Below are positions 1-9,500 of a DNA stretch of 64,000 nt, piece after piece. The notes beneath the pieces were generated by a model, which did not search any database, was not told the DNA's origin, and saw nothing but the letters and a program-made list of their open reading frames with translations. The position numbers and the translations under genes were made by a program. Numbering within the stretch: the first letter of the stretch is position 1; every line of letters starts with the position of its first letter. The stretch spans positions 30,498 to 94,497 of the forward strand of contig NZ_KB900703.1 of assembly GCF_000379185.1 (NCBI RefSeq). The letters run 5' to 3'. Source of the DNA: Capnocytophaga cynodegmi DSM 19736. GTDB taxonomy: Bacteria > Bacteroidota > Bacteroidia > Flavobacteriales > Flavobacteriaceae.

Positions 1-64
1 AGAATGACTTTCATTTGATTGGAATGAAACCTAATAACAAAAATAAATCAACTCAAATATAGTA

Positions 65-979
65 ATGAAAAATACTAAACTCACTCAAAAAGGTTTAATT
101 CACCAACAAATTCTGCTCAAACTTGTTTTTTTAACAGTAATTATTGCAATCGTTTCACTAACAAGTTGCAGAAAAGAACAGGAAGATTTAATTAATCCTA
201 TCACAAATTCATCTTCTTCAGGAGAAGGGCTATCAAATTCTGGAGAAGCTATCTCCAAACCTGAGGACTCAAATTTGGTTTTTGTGGAAGGAGGAACGTT
301 TTTAATGGGTAGCCCTGCTGGTTCGGGCGATGGTGATGAACGTCCACAACACAAAGTAACCCTCAAAAGTTTCAAAATCACTAAGTACGAAATCACCAAT
401 GAACAATACGCTAAATTTCTGTCTGCAAAAGGAAATCAGACTGAAAATGGTGTAAAATGGTATCAGGGAACAGATTTTGAAATAAAAGGAAAAGTATTCA
501 CTCCTAAAAAGGGAATGAGTAAAATACCTGTACGATTCGTTAGCTGGAATGGAGCCGTAGCTTATGCCTCTTGGGTAAAAGGAAGAATACCAACAGAAGC
601 TGAATGGGAATATGCAGCAAGAGGAGGTAAAAAAAGTAAAGGCTACACTTGGAGCGGAAGTAACAACATCAACGAAGTAGCTTGGTATGTAGGAAATTCA
701 GGGCAACGATTACACAATGTAGGAGAGAAAAAACCAAATGAGTTGGGAATATATGATATGAGTGGAAATGTATGGGAGTGGACAGCAGATTGGTATGCTC
801 CTTATTCCAAAGAAGCCAAAACAAACCCTAAAGGTCCCGCTAAAGGCAAAGCTCGCTCACGGCGCGGTGCTAGTGCTTTCTGTACATCACACAACAATCG
901 TTCAGCAAATCGGAGTAGTAGAGCTCCTAATGGAGTACGTCACAATTTAGGTTTTCGTGTGGTTTTTGACGTAAAATAA
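65..979 (+). CDS. SUMF1 (formylglycine-enzyme-like) lipoprotein
   Basis: The 304-residue product has a hydrophobic N-terminal segment ending in a lipobox (LTSC, Cys about residue 35), so it should be a lipoprotein. After a Ser/Gly-rich linker a SUMF1/FGE-sulfatase fold runs from about residue 73 to the end: FVEGGTFLMGS, KYEITNEQYAKFL, PTEAEWEYAARGG, GNVWEWTADWY and a final LGFRVVF. In true formylglycine-generating enzymes two cysteines lie five residues apart in the GGSxxCxxxxC segment. Here the first is present (ASAFC) but the second position is Asn, so catalysis is doubtful; Bacteroidota use many SUMF lipoproteins (for example GldJ and GldK) structurally. The residues after the lipid Cys (RKEQED) only partly resemble the surface-export signal. 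It is a tandem paralogue of the next gene. Sure of family, not of role. Confidence 0.85.
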   Translation: MKNTKLTQKGLIHQQILLKLVFLTVIIAIVSLTSCRKEQEDLINPITNSSSSGEGLSNSGEAISKPEDSNLVFVEGGTFLMGSPAGSGDGDERPQHKVTLKSFKITKYEITNEQYAKFLSAKGNQTENGVKWYQGTDFEIKGKVFTPKKGMSKIPVRFVSWNGAVAYASWVKGRIPTEAEWEYAARGGKKSKGYTWSGSNNINEVAWYVGNSGQRLHNVGEKKPNELGIYDMSGNVWEWTADWYAPYSKEAKTNPKGPAKGKARSRRGASAFCTSHNNRSANRSSRAPNGVRHNLGFRVVFDVK

Positions 980-1248
980 AAAAATTAATTGAAAAAGTGA
1001 ATGTTTTCTTACAACAATTTGTGATTTAGGCATTTGTAACTTATCGTAAAAGCAATAAGAAAGGACTTTCGAGTGCATATTTTAAACATTTTAACTTTTT
1101 TCATTGAAAGTTTACATCTTTTTTATGATTAAGTCGTCTTTAATGTAAAATTAATTTGTAACTTTGCCCCATTAAAATTAATGTTTTTGAAAATTGATTT
1201 CACTAACTACTAATTTATTAATTATTAATAACTCAATACTATTTACTT
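980..1248 (+). promoter_or_regulatory. Intergenic promoter region of the second SUMF gene
   Basis: This 269-base AT-rich spacer contains TAACTTTG at 1159-1166, an exact match to the Bacteroidota -7 element TAnnTTTG, about 75 nt before the initial transcript would reach the ATG at 1249. The upstream -33 element is weak (CTTTA near 1138 instead of TTTG). No clear terminator was seen after the first SUMF gene, so the two genes may also be partly co-transcribed. Confidence 0.5.
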
Positions 1249-2175
1249 ATGAAGAAAAACATTGTAAAGCTAACAAAAAGTATTTTAGCAACAACAATAT
1301 CTCTAGTTACAATTTCGCTGGTTAGTTGTAACAAAAAAGATGAGGAAATAACACAAAAGCCAATAGAAGGAGTGCAAGAGCCTAAAACTGAATCACCTCA
1401 AACGCCAGGTACAGAAACATTGAACCCTTTCCTTAAGGAATTGGATGCTGTTTTTGTTGAGGGAGGAAGCTTCATAATGGGTAGCCCAACTAAAGACAAG
1501 GAAAGCCAGTGGGACGAAAGACCTCAACACAAGGTAACAGTAAGTGATTTTAAAGTAAGTAAGTACGAAATCACCAATGCTCAGTATGCTAAATTCCTAA
1601 CAGCAAAAGGAAATCAAATTGAAGATAAAAAGAAATGGTACCAAGGTAAAGATATTAAGCAAGAAGGAGATACTTTTGTTGTAACAACTGGGAAAGAAAA
1701 TCATCCTGTAACACTTGTTTCTTGGTATGGTGCAAAAGCGTATGCTGAGTGGGTAGGAGGAAAATTACCTACTGAAGCTGAGTTTGAATACATTTTAAGA
1801 GGTGGAAGTAAGAAAGTAAACCAAGATGGTATTTTTGCAGATGAAGATGGTAGTGGTAATAATATAGATGATTATGCTTGGTACAGAGCTAATTCAGGTG
1901 GTGTTTTACACCCTGTTGGAGAGAAAAAAGCTAATGAATTAGGGTTACACGATGTCAATGGAAATGTTTGGGAATGGACTGCTGATTGGTATGGAAGTTA
2001 CTCAAGTGCTGACCAGACAGACCCTACGGGTCCTGAAAATGGAATTTATCGTGTTCGGCGTGGGGCAAGCTACACTTGTCTAAAAGATAAGTGCCGTATT
2101 GCTAATCGCGGAGCTTACGTTGCTCGTGGTGGACAAGGAAACATAGGATTCCGTGTTGCTTTCCCTGCAAAATAG
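1249..2175 (+). CDS. SUMF1 (formylglycine-enzyme-like) lipoprotein with Cys pair
   Basis: The 308-residue product is a close paralogue of the preceding gene. It has a signal peptide with lipobox LVSC, and the mature start C-N-K-K-D-E-E fits the K-(D/E)2 lipoprotein export signal reported for Capnocytophaga canimorsus, so it is predicted to sit on the cell surface. The SUMF1 domain starts at FVEGGSFIMGS and includes KYEITNAQYAKFL, PTEAEFEYILRGG and GNVWEWTADWY. Unlike its neighbour it keeps both cysteines of the FGE active-site segment in the right spacing (SYTC-LKDK-C), followed by the GFR motif. It could therefore be an active oxidase that converts Cys to formylglycine or a related copper enzyme, or a structural SUMF protein; sequence alone does not decide. 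Confidence 0.85.
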   Translation: MKKNIVKLTKSILATTISLVTISLVSCNKKDEEITQKPIEGVQEPKTESPQTPGTETLNPFLKELDAVFVEGGSFIMGSPTKDKESQWDERPQHKVTVSDFKVSKYEITNAQYAKFLTAKGNQIEDKKKWYQGKDIKQEGDTFVVTTGKENHPVTLVSWYGAKAYAEWVGGKLPTEAEFEYILRGGSKKVNQDGIFADEDGSGNNIDDYAWYRANSGGVLHPVGEKKANELGLHDVNGNVWEWTADWYGSYSSADQTDPTGPENGIYRVRRGASYTCLKDKCRIANRGAYVARGGQGNIGFRVAFPAK

Positions 2176-2197
2176 TATAGCTTTAAATATAAATAAG

Positions 2198-2229
2198 AGT
2201 CTCAACATAGTTTTGTTGAGACTTTTTTT
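2198..2229 (+). terminator. Rho-independent terminator after SUMF gene pair
   Basis: A perfect 10-bp stem (AGTCTCAACA at 2198-2207 with its complement at 2214-2223) and a 6-nt loop are followed by a run of seven T. It lies 22 nt past the stop codon of the second SUMF gene. Confidence 0.85.
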
Positions 2230-2419
2230 ATTTCCCTCAACTTTTCTTATGTTAAAGAATATAATGATTTTTATATTTAAAAAATTTCTTCCATAGTATA
2301 TTGTTAAATTTTTAGGATTAAATCATAAAAAAAAATCGTTTTTATTAAAAATATTTCTGCTTAAAAATATATTTCATACCTTAGCGGTTCAGTTTGAAAT
2401 TAAATTCAGAATTTGTAAA

Positions 2420-3004
2420 GTGATTACTCAATTACAAGGAAAACTCGTTGAAAAAAATCCCACCTATGTTGTTATAGATTGTGGTGGAGTAGGGTATTTT
2501 GTAAACATTACACTACATACTTTTTCATCACTACCTAATAGTGAATTTATTAAACTATACACACATCTGCAAATCAAGGAAGATTCTCATACGCTTTATG
2601 GTTTTTCAACCAAAGCGGAACGAGAAATTTTTGTTTTATTACTATCTGTTTCAGGAGTTGGAGCAAACACAGCTCGTACAATGCTTTCATCACTTACAGC
2701 TTCTCATATACGGAGTGCTATCATAAATAGCGATGTAGTTAGCATTCAATCTGTTAAAGGAATTGGAGCAAAAACAGCCCAACGTGTAATTTTAGATTTG
2801 AAAGAAAAGATGGTCAAACTTCAGGATTTTGAAGATGTTTCACTTACTACTCCAAATACAAATAAAGAAGAAGCTCTTGCCGCATTAGAAGTTTTGGGAT
2901 TTGCCCGAAAACAATCCGAAAAAGTAGTGGACAAAATTGTGAAATCAGCTTCGGGAGAAATTTCTGTAGAAGAAATCATCAAACAAGCATTAAAGAATTT
3001 ATAA
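2420..3004 (+). CDS. ruvA: Holliday junction branch migration protein RuvA
   Basis: The 194-residue product has the usual RuvA length and start (MI-x-Q-L-x-G-K-L), here from a GTG codon. The N-terminal OB-fold domain contains GGVGYFVNI. The two helix-hairpin-helix motifs that grip the junction are visible at about residues 76-87 (SGVGANTARTML) and 111-126 (KGIGAKTAQRVILDLK). The C-terminal RuvB-contacting domain (EEALAALEVLGF) is intact. RuvA tetramers bind four-way junctions and load the RuvB motor during recombination repair. A weak promoter-like TACCTTAG lies at 2377-2384. Flavobacteria commonly carry ruvA just before sprA; here one extra gene lies between. Confidence 0.97.
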   Translation: MITQLQGKLVEKNPTYVVIDCGGVGYFVNITLHTFSSLPNSEFIKLYTHLQIKEDSHTLYGFSTKAEREIFVLLLSVSGVGANTARTMLSSLTASHIRSAIINSDVVSIQSVKGIGAKTAQRVILDLKEKMVKLQDFEDVSLTTPNTNKEEALAALEVLGFARKQSEKVVDKIVKSASGEISVEEIIKQALKNL

Positions 3005-3005
3005 A

Positions 3006-3506
3006 ATGATAAATTTAGAATCAATTGTCTTAAGTCACAGTAGGTATACTGAACAAGTAATGTTTGTAAGTGATGCAGTAAAAGGAAAAGTATCAACAAA
3101 TAATAATCCTTTCAGCGTAGATACAAAAGAAGGAGATTTCTTGTACCTAACCAACAGAAAATTTGAGCGATATTCTTATTTATATGATAATTTAGAAGAA
3201 AATGAGGTTTATTATAACGCCACAATGCGTTTAGGCTATACGTCTCTTTTGATATGTCAAAAAATAGGTTATTTAGAGAACACAAAACTAAATTTTCCAA
3301 GAATAGAGAAAAGAGTGAGTTGTAATAGATTAAATGATAAATATTGTGTTTTTCAAAATCCATTGGATAAATTATTCGATTATGACCATAATGACATTAT
3401 CGGCATTTATGAAGATTATGACACAGCACTAACATATTTCAATCTATTTAGTCGTCAAACATCTGTTTTATTGGCAAAAATAAAATCACATATTGATTGG
3501 CATTAA
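3006..3506 (+). CDS. Hypothetical protein between ruvA and sprA
   Basis: The 166-residue product is not recognised. Its ATG is one base after the ruvA stop, so it is almost certainly translated from the ruvA transcript. The protein is soluble, with no signal peptide or membrane span, and is rich in Tyr, Asn and Asp; visible segments include EGDFLYLTNRKFERYSYLYD near residue 40. It ends 38 nt before sprA. The position suggests an accessory insertion into an otherwise conserved pair. No function is proposed. Confidence 0.75.
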   Translation: MINLESIVLSHSRYTEQVMFVSDAVKGKVSTNNNPFSVDTKEGDFLYLTNRKFERYSYLYDNLEENEVYYNATMRLGYTSLLICQKIGYLENTKLNFPRIEKRVSCNRLNDKYCVFQNPLDKLFDYDHNDIIGIYEDYDTALTYFNLFSRQTSVLLAKIKSHIDWH

Positions 3507-3544
3507 CAATAAATACTTTTTCGAAGCACTAAAACAAAAGATTT

Positions 3545-6500
3545 ATGTGTAAAAATCTAAAAAACATAACGCTGATATTATTTTTTTTGAGCTTAACTAC
3601 TTGGGGTCAAGAACCTAAAAAAGACAGTATTGTCTTCAAAAATAATATCCCAAAAATCGGGCTAAAAAATCCTGAGAGTATCGTTCATAAATACACGTAC
3701 AATCCACAACTTAATAAATACGTTTACACGGAAAAACTGGGTGAATATGACCTTTCCACTCCAATGTTTCTAACCGTGAAGGAGTATGAAAATTTAGTAC
3801 TTCGTGAACGAATGCGGGCATATTACAAAGAAAAATGGGACGCCGTTGATACAAACAAATCAGGAGAAGAAAAAAAGAAAATACAACGTGATTTACTTCC
3901 GGATTTGTATGTGAACTCTGATTTTTTTGAGAGTATTTTTGGTGGAAGAAATATTGATATAATTCCTCAAGGAAGTGTAGGAATTGATTTAGGTTTACGC
4001 TATACAAAGAATGATAATCCTGCCATAACACCACGAAACAGAAGCACTTGGGGATTGGATTTTGACCAACGTATCAGTTTGGGATTGACTGGAAAAATAG
4101 GTACAAGACTTTCTCTAAACGCTCAGTACGACACACAGGCTTCATTTGATTTTCAAAACGTTTTCAAGTTAGAGTACGAACCCAATGAGGACGATATAAT
4201 TCAAAAAATAGAGTTAGGAAACATCTCAATGCCAATGTCTAACTCTCTCATTACAGGCTCACAAAGTCTGTTTGGAGTTAAAACAGAATTAAAATTTGGA
4301 AGGACAACTATCACGGGAGTTTTCTCTGAGCAAAAATCAGAGCGAAAAACTGTAACAGCACAAGGAGGTGGAGCCATAACCGAATTTGACTTCACCGCGT
4401 TGGATTATGACGAAAACCGAAACTTCTTCTTAGCGCAATTCTTTCGAGATCAATATGATAAGGCATTAGAAAATTATCCATTCATCAATAGTAAAGTACA
4501 AATCACTCGGTTAGAAGTTTGGGTTACCAATCGCAATAACCGGACAGGAAATATTCGTAACATACTTGCCCTGCAGGATTTAGGCGAGGTAAAACCTGAA
4601 AATACGCGTATCAACCAAAACGCTCCCTCAGGCTTTTTTTCTTCGACCACAAACGATATGCCTACCAATGAAGCTAACCACTACGACCCAACACAAATTG
4701 GGAAAACTTCAGTACTTACTGAGGCTATTCGCGATGTAGCAACTTTGCAACAAGGATTCGGAAGTATTTCAGCAATCGTAAACCAAGGATACGACTATGC
4801 AGTAATTGAAAATGCTCGGAAACTTGAAGAAGGAATTGATTATAAAGTAGATACAAAGTTGGGTTATATTTCTCTAAATATTGCCCTTAGCAGTGATGAA
4901 GTACTTGCTGTTGCATATCAATATACTTACGGAAGTCAAGTATTTCAAATTGGGGAATTTGCCAATGATGGTATTTCTGCTACCAGTCATAACATTTCAG
5001 CAAATAATAATGCCATTACGAACAATTTACTGGTACTGAAAATGTTAAAAAGTAATCGGTTGAGTGTTAAAGATCCTATCTGGGATTTGATGATGAAGAA
5101 CGTCTACGCATTAGGAACCGCTCAGTTAGACCCTGAAGACTTCAGAATGAATATCTATTACTCTGATCCATCGCCTATTAACTACATTACAAAAGTATCC
5201 GATGTAGGTTGGCCTTCGGGGTTGGAAGACAAAATATTACTGAATTTGTTTAATTTCGACCGATTGAACAAATACAACGACCCACAACCTGGCGGAGATG
5301 GATTTTTTGACTTTCTCCCTGGAATTACCGTTGATGAACAATACGGAAAGATTTTCTTTACCAAAGTAGAACCCTTTGGGGAATTTTTGCACAAAACATT
5401 AGGTGGAGGAGATTATTCAAATCCAAGTACTTACAATGAAAATCAACGAAAATACGTATATCCAAGTCTGTATTCCAATACCAAAACACAAGCCCAAATG
5501 GATGGTAATAAAAACAAATTCCAACTCAAAGGGCGTTACAAATCATCAGGTAGAAGAGGAATATCGTTAGGAGCATTTAATGTTCCACGTGGCTCAGTTA
5601 CAGTTACTGCTGGTGGACGGATTTTGGTTGAAGGTCTTGATTATTTAGTTGATTATCTGTCAGGAATAGTTGAAATTACCAACCCAAGTTTGGAGGCTTC
5701 GAACCTACCAATACAAGTTTCTGTGGAAAATAATCTAATTTTTGGAGGACAAACTACACGTTTTATGGGAGTGAATATCGAACATAAATTCAACGATAAA
5801 TTCATAGTAGGAGCCTCTGTGGTAAACCTTCGAGAACGTCCGTACACCCAAAAGACAAGTTACGGGCAGGAATCGGTAAATAATACTATTTTTGGTTTCG
5901 GAGGAACCTATTCAACAGAACTTCCTTTCCTAACTCGCTTAGTGAATCGGATTCCTACCATAAAATCAGATGTTGCTTCAAATCTCTCCTTGCGGGGCGA
6001 ATTTGCTTACCTCATTCCAGGAACTCCTAAAGGGGACAATTTTGACGGAGAAACAACTGTTTACTTAGATGATTTCGAATCCTCCCAAATAACCATTGAC
6101 ATACGTTCGTCTCTGGCTTGGAAATTAGCCAGTACACCTTTGGAATTTGGTTCAGGAAGTGGTTCTCAACCTCAAAACTTGTATGGAACATCTCCTGATG
6201 ACCCTGAAAACTTGAAGAACGGCTATGGTCGTGCCAAAATGGCTTGGTACACCATCGACCCTATATTCTACTCTACACAAAAGCCTTCGGACATTAGTAG
6301 TGACGAAATTTCAAAAAACAGTACGCGACGTATCTACATTGAAGAAATCTTCCCCCAACAACAAATAGCTCAAGGACAAACCCTCGTGCAAACAACTTTA
6401 GACCTCGCCTACTACCCGAATGCTAAAGGACAATACAACAATAACCCTGCGTTTGGAGCTACCAATGCCGATGAAAAATGGGCAGGAATTATGCGAGGAA

Positions 6501-9500
6501 TGACCTATTCCGATTTCCAAGAAAGTAATATCGAATATATCCAGTTTTGGATGCTTGACCCGTACACCTCAGGAGAATATTCAGGAACAGGAGAACTGGT
6601 CTTTAACTTAGGAAATATCTCCGAAGATGTTTTAAAAGATGGTCGGAAACAATATGAAAACGGATTACCTGGGCTTTCATCATCATCAAGTGTTAATACT
6701 TCTTCTTGGGGAAAAACTCCTGGTGCACAATCATTACTATATGCTTTTGATGCGAGTAGCGAGAACAGAACCCTACAAGATGTGGGATTGGACGGACTTC
6801 CAAGCTCACAAGAGGCGAGTATATACAATAACAATACATCAGAGTCACCAAACGACCCCGCTCTGGATAATTATGAATACTATTTAGCTCGTAGTGGAGG
6901 AATTCTTAACAGATATTACAACTATAACGGAACAGAGGGTAACTCTCCAGTTGCAGTAGGCAATAACAACAGAGGTTCAACAACAGTTCCTGATTACGAA
7001 GATATTAATGCCGATTTCACGATGAATACGGCAAACAATTACTATGAATATCGCTTACCTATCAAGCCTAATATTTCACGTAGTGATAAATACGTAAATG
7101 ATATCCGTAATGTATCTATTGAAGCTCCTAACGGAAGAAACGTATCAGCCCGTTGGATTCAATTTAAAATACCTATTGCAGAAGGTAAAATGGTACGTGA
7201 AGGATTCAGATTTCCTCTTAATCCTAACGACGAGATAGATATCATCAATTCCATAACCCATATGCGAATGTATATGACAGGTTTCCCTCAAGAAATGCTA
7301 CTGCGTTTTGGAACATTGGACTTGGTACGTGGCGACTGGCGTTACTATAACTATACATTGAGTAGTGATTTGGACGATCCATCAGATGATAATACACATA
7401 CTGAAATCAATTCAGTGAATCTCATTGAGAATGAATCCCGTACCCCTATTCCATACCGAATGCCTCCAGGAGTTCATCGTGAGCGAATCAATATGAATAA
7501 CACCCTAATTGAACAAAATGAGCAATCGCTATCTTACATTGTTGATAACTTAGAGTCGTATGATAGTAGGGCTGTGTACAAAGTAATGAACCTTGATTTA
7601 AGGCAGTACAAGTACATCAAGATGTTCACCCACGCTGAGGCATACAATAACAAATCTCTGGATAACGGACAGATGGTTGCCTTTATGCGAATCGGAACGG
7701 ATTTTAATGAGAATTATTATCAAGTGGAAGTTCCGCTACGAGTAACTCCTATAGGAACTACCTCTGAAGGGCTTATTTGGCCTAAAGAGAATGAATTGAT
7801 TGTTCCTATGGAAGTCCTAACTAAGCTCAAGGCTATTGGGCTAAGAAATCAAACATTAAATAACGCTACGTATTACGATGCAAATCTTAATATCGTTACC
7901 GAAAACACACCTTACGTACTTGGAGAAAACCGATATGTAGTGAAAGGAAACCCTTCCTTAGGTAGTGTGCGTTCCGTTATGATAGGTGTTAAGAACGTGT
8001 CAGGACATACAGCAAGTGGCGAATTTTGGTTTAACGAATTGCGAGTAGCTGAACTCGTTAATAATGGAGGTTGGGCGATGGTAGGTGCATTAGATGCCAA
8101 TGCCTCCGAACTACTAAATGTATCCGCTACAGGACGTATGAACACCGTTGGCTTTGGTGCAGTCGACCAAGCTCCTAACCAACGAGCCATCGAAAGTACT
8201 AAGGAATACGATGTGGTAATGAACATCAATGCAGGAAAACTACTTCCTCCTAAGTGGAATATGCAAATTCCTGTAACTTTGAATCATTCTCAGAAGTTAT
8301 CCACTCCTGAGTACGACCCAGTTTATCAGGATATTCGCTTGGAAGACAGGCTTAGCGTAGCCCAATCTGCTGAAGAGCGTCAGTCCATTAAAGAACAAGC
8401 TGAGGATTTCACTCTTCGCAGAGGTATCAACCTAATCGGGGTGAAGAAAAATATGTCTGAAGGGCAGAAAAAAAGGTTTTATAATGTTGAAAACTTAACC
8501 CTAAACTATGCGTACAATGAGGTAAAACATCGTGATTATGAACTCAAATACGAAGACGAGCAAAGGGTACGTGCAGGTTTGTTGTACAATTATGCCTTTG
8601 AACCAAAAACATTAGAGCCTTTCAAGAAGATAAAGTACTTGGAAGGCAAAAAATACTGGCAATGGTTATCTGATCTAAACCTAAACGTGCTACCTGCGAG
8701 TGTAACTTTCTCTTCGAATATCACAAGGTCATTCTCAAAACAACTATTCCGAGATGTGTACATTCAAGGTATCGACATTACTAAACAAAAGGCTATGCCT
8801 GAGCTTCAGCAAAGAAATTACCTGATGGATTATCAATTTGGAGTGAATTATAACCTGACTCGCTCACTGCGTGTGAACTTCAATGCTACGAATAATAGTA
8901 TCATCCGTAATTACTACACATACGATGCTAACGGAGAGGTTTCTGGCACACGCAAGGACATCACTTTATGGGATAATTTCTGGGATTTAGGAGACCCAGA
9001 CCATTTCTTCTCTAAGTTTCAGGTAAATTATGAGCTTCCATTCTCTAAGTTTCCGTTCCTACAATTCATCAAATCGAACTACACGTATTCAGGTGATTTT
9101 GATTGGCAACGCGGTTCACAAACGCTGTTACAACTGGCTAAGCACGATATTAACAGGTTACAGAACGCTAACACACACAATTTTACAGCCAATATGAACT
9201 TCGACCAACTCTATCGATACATTGGCATCAAACCAAGTGCAAGGACAGAGAAGCAGAAACTATGGAAATCATTAGCTACGATGATTAAAAACATAGGTGT
9301 AAACTACGCTGAGACTAACGGAAAGACGCTCCCAGGTTACACACAAAGCGTTGGCTTTTTAGGAACCACCAAGCCTTCCTTTGGGTTTATGTTCGGAAGC
9401 CAGTCCGATGTGCGTTATGAGATGGCAAAAAGAGGCTACCTTACCAATTTCGTAGATTTCAATGACCAATTCTTACAATCTAAGGAGAGGGATTTGACCA

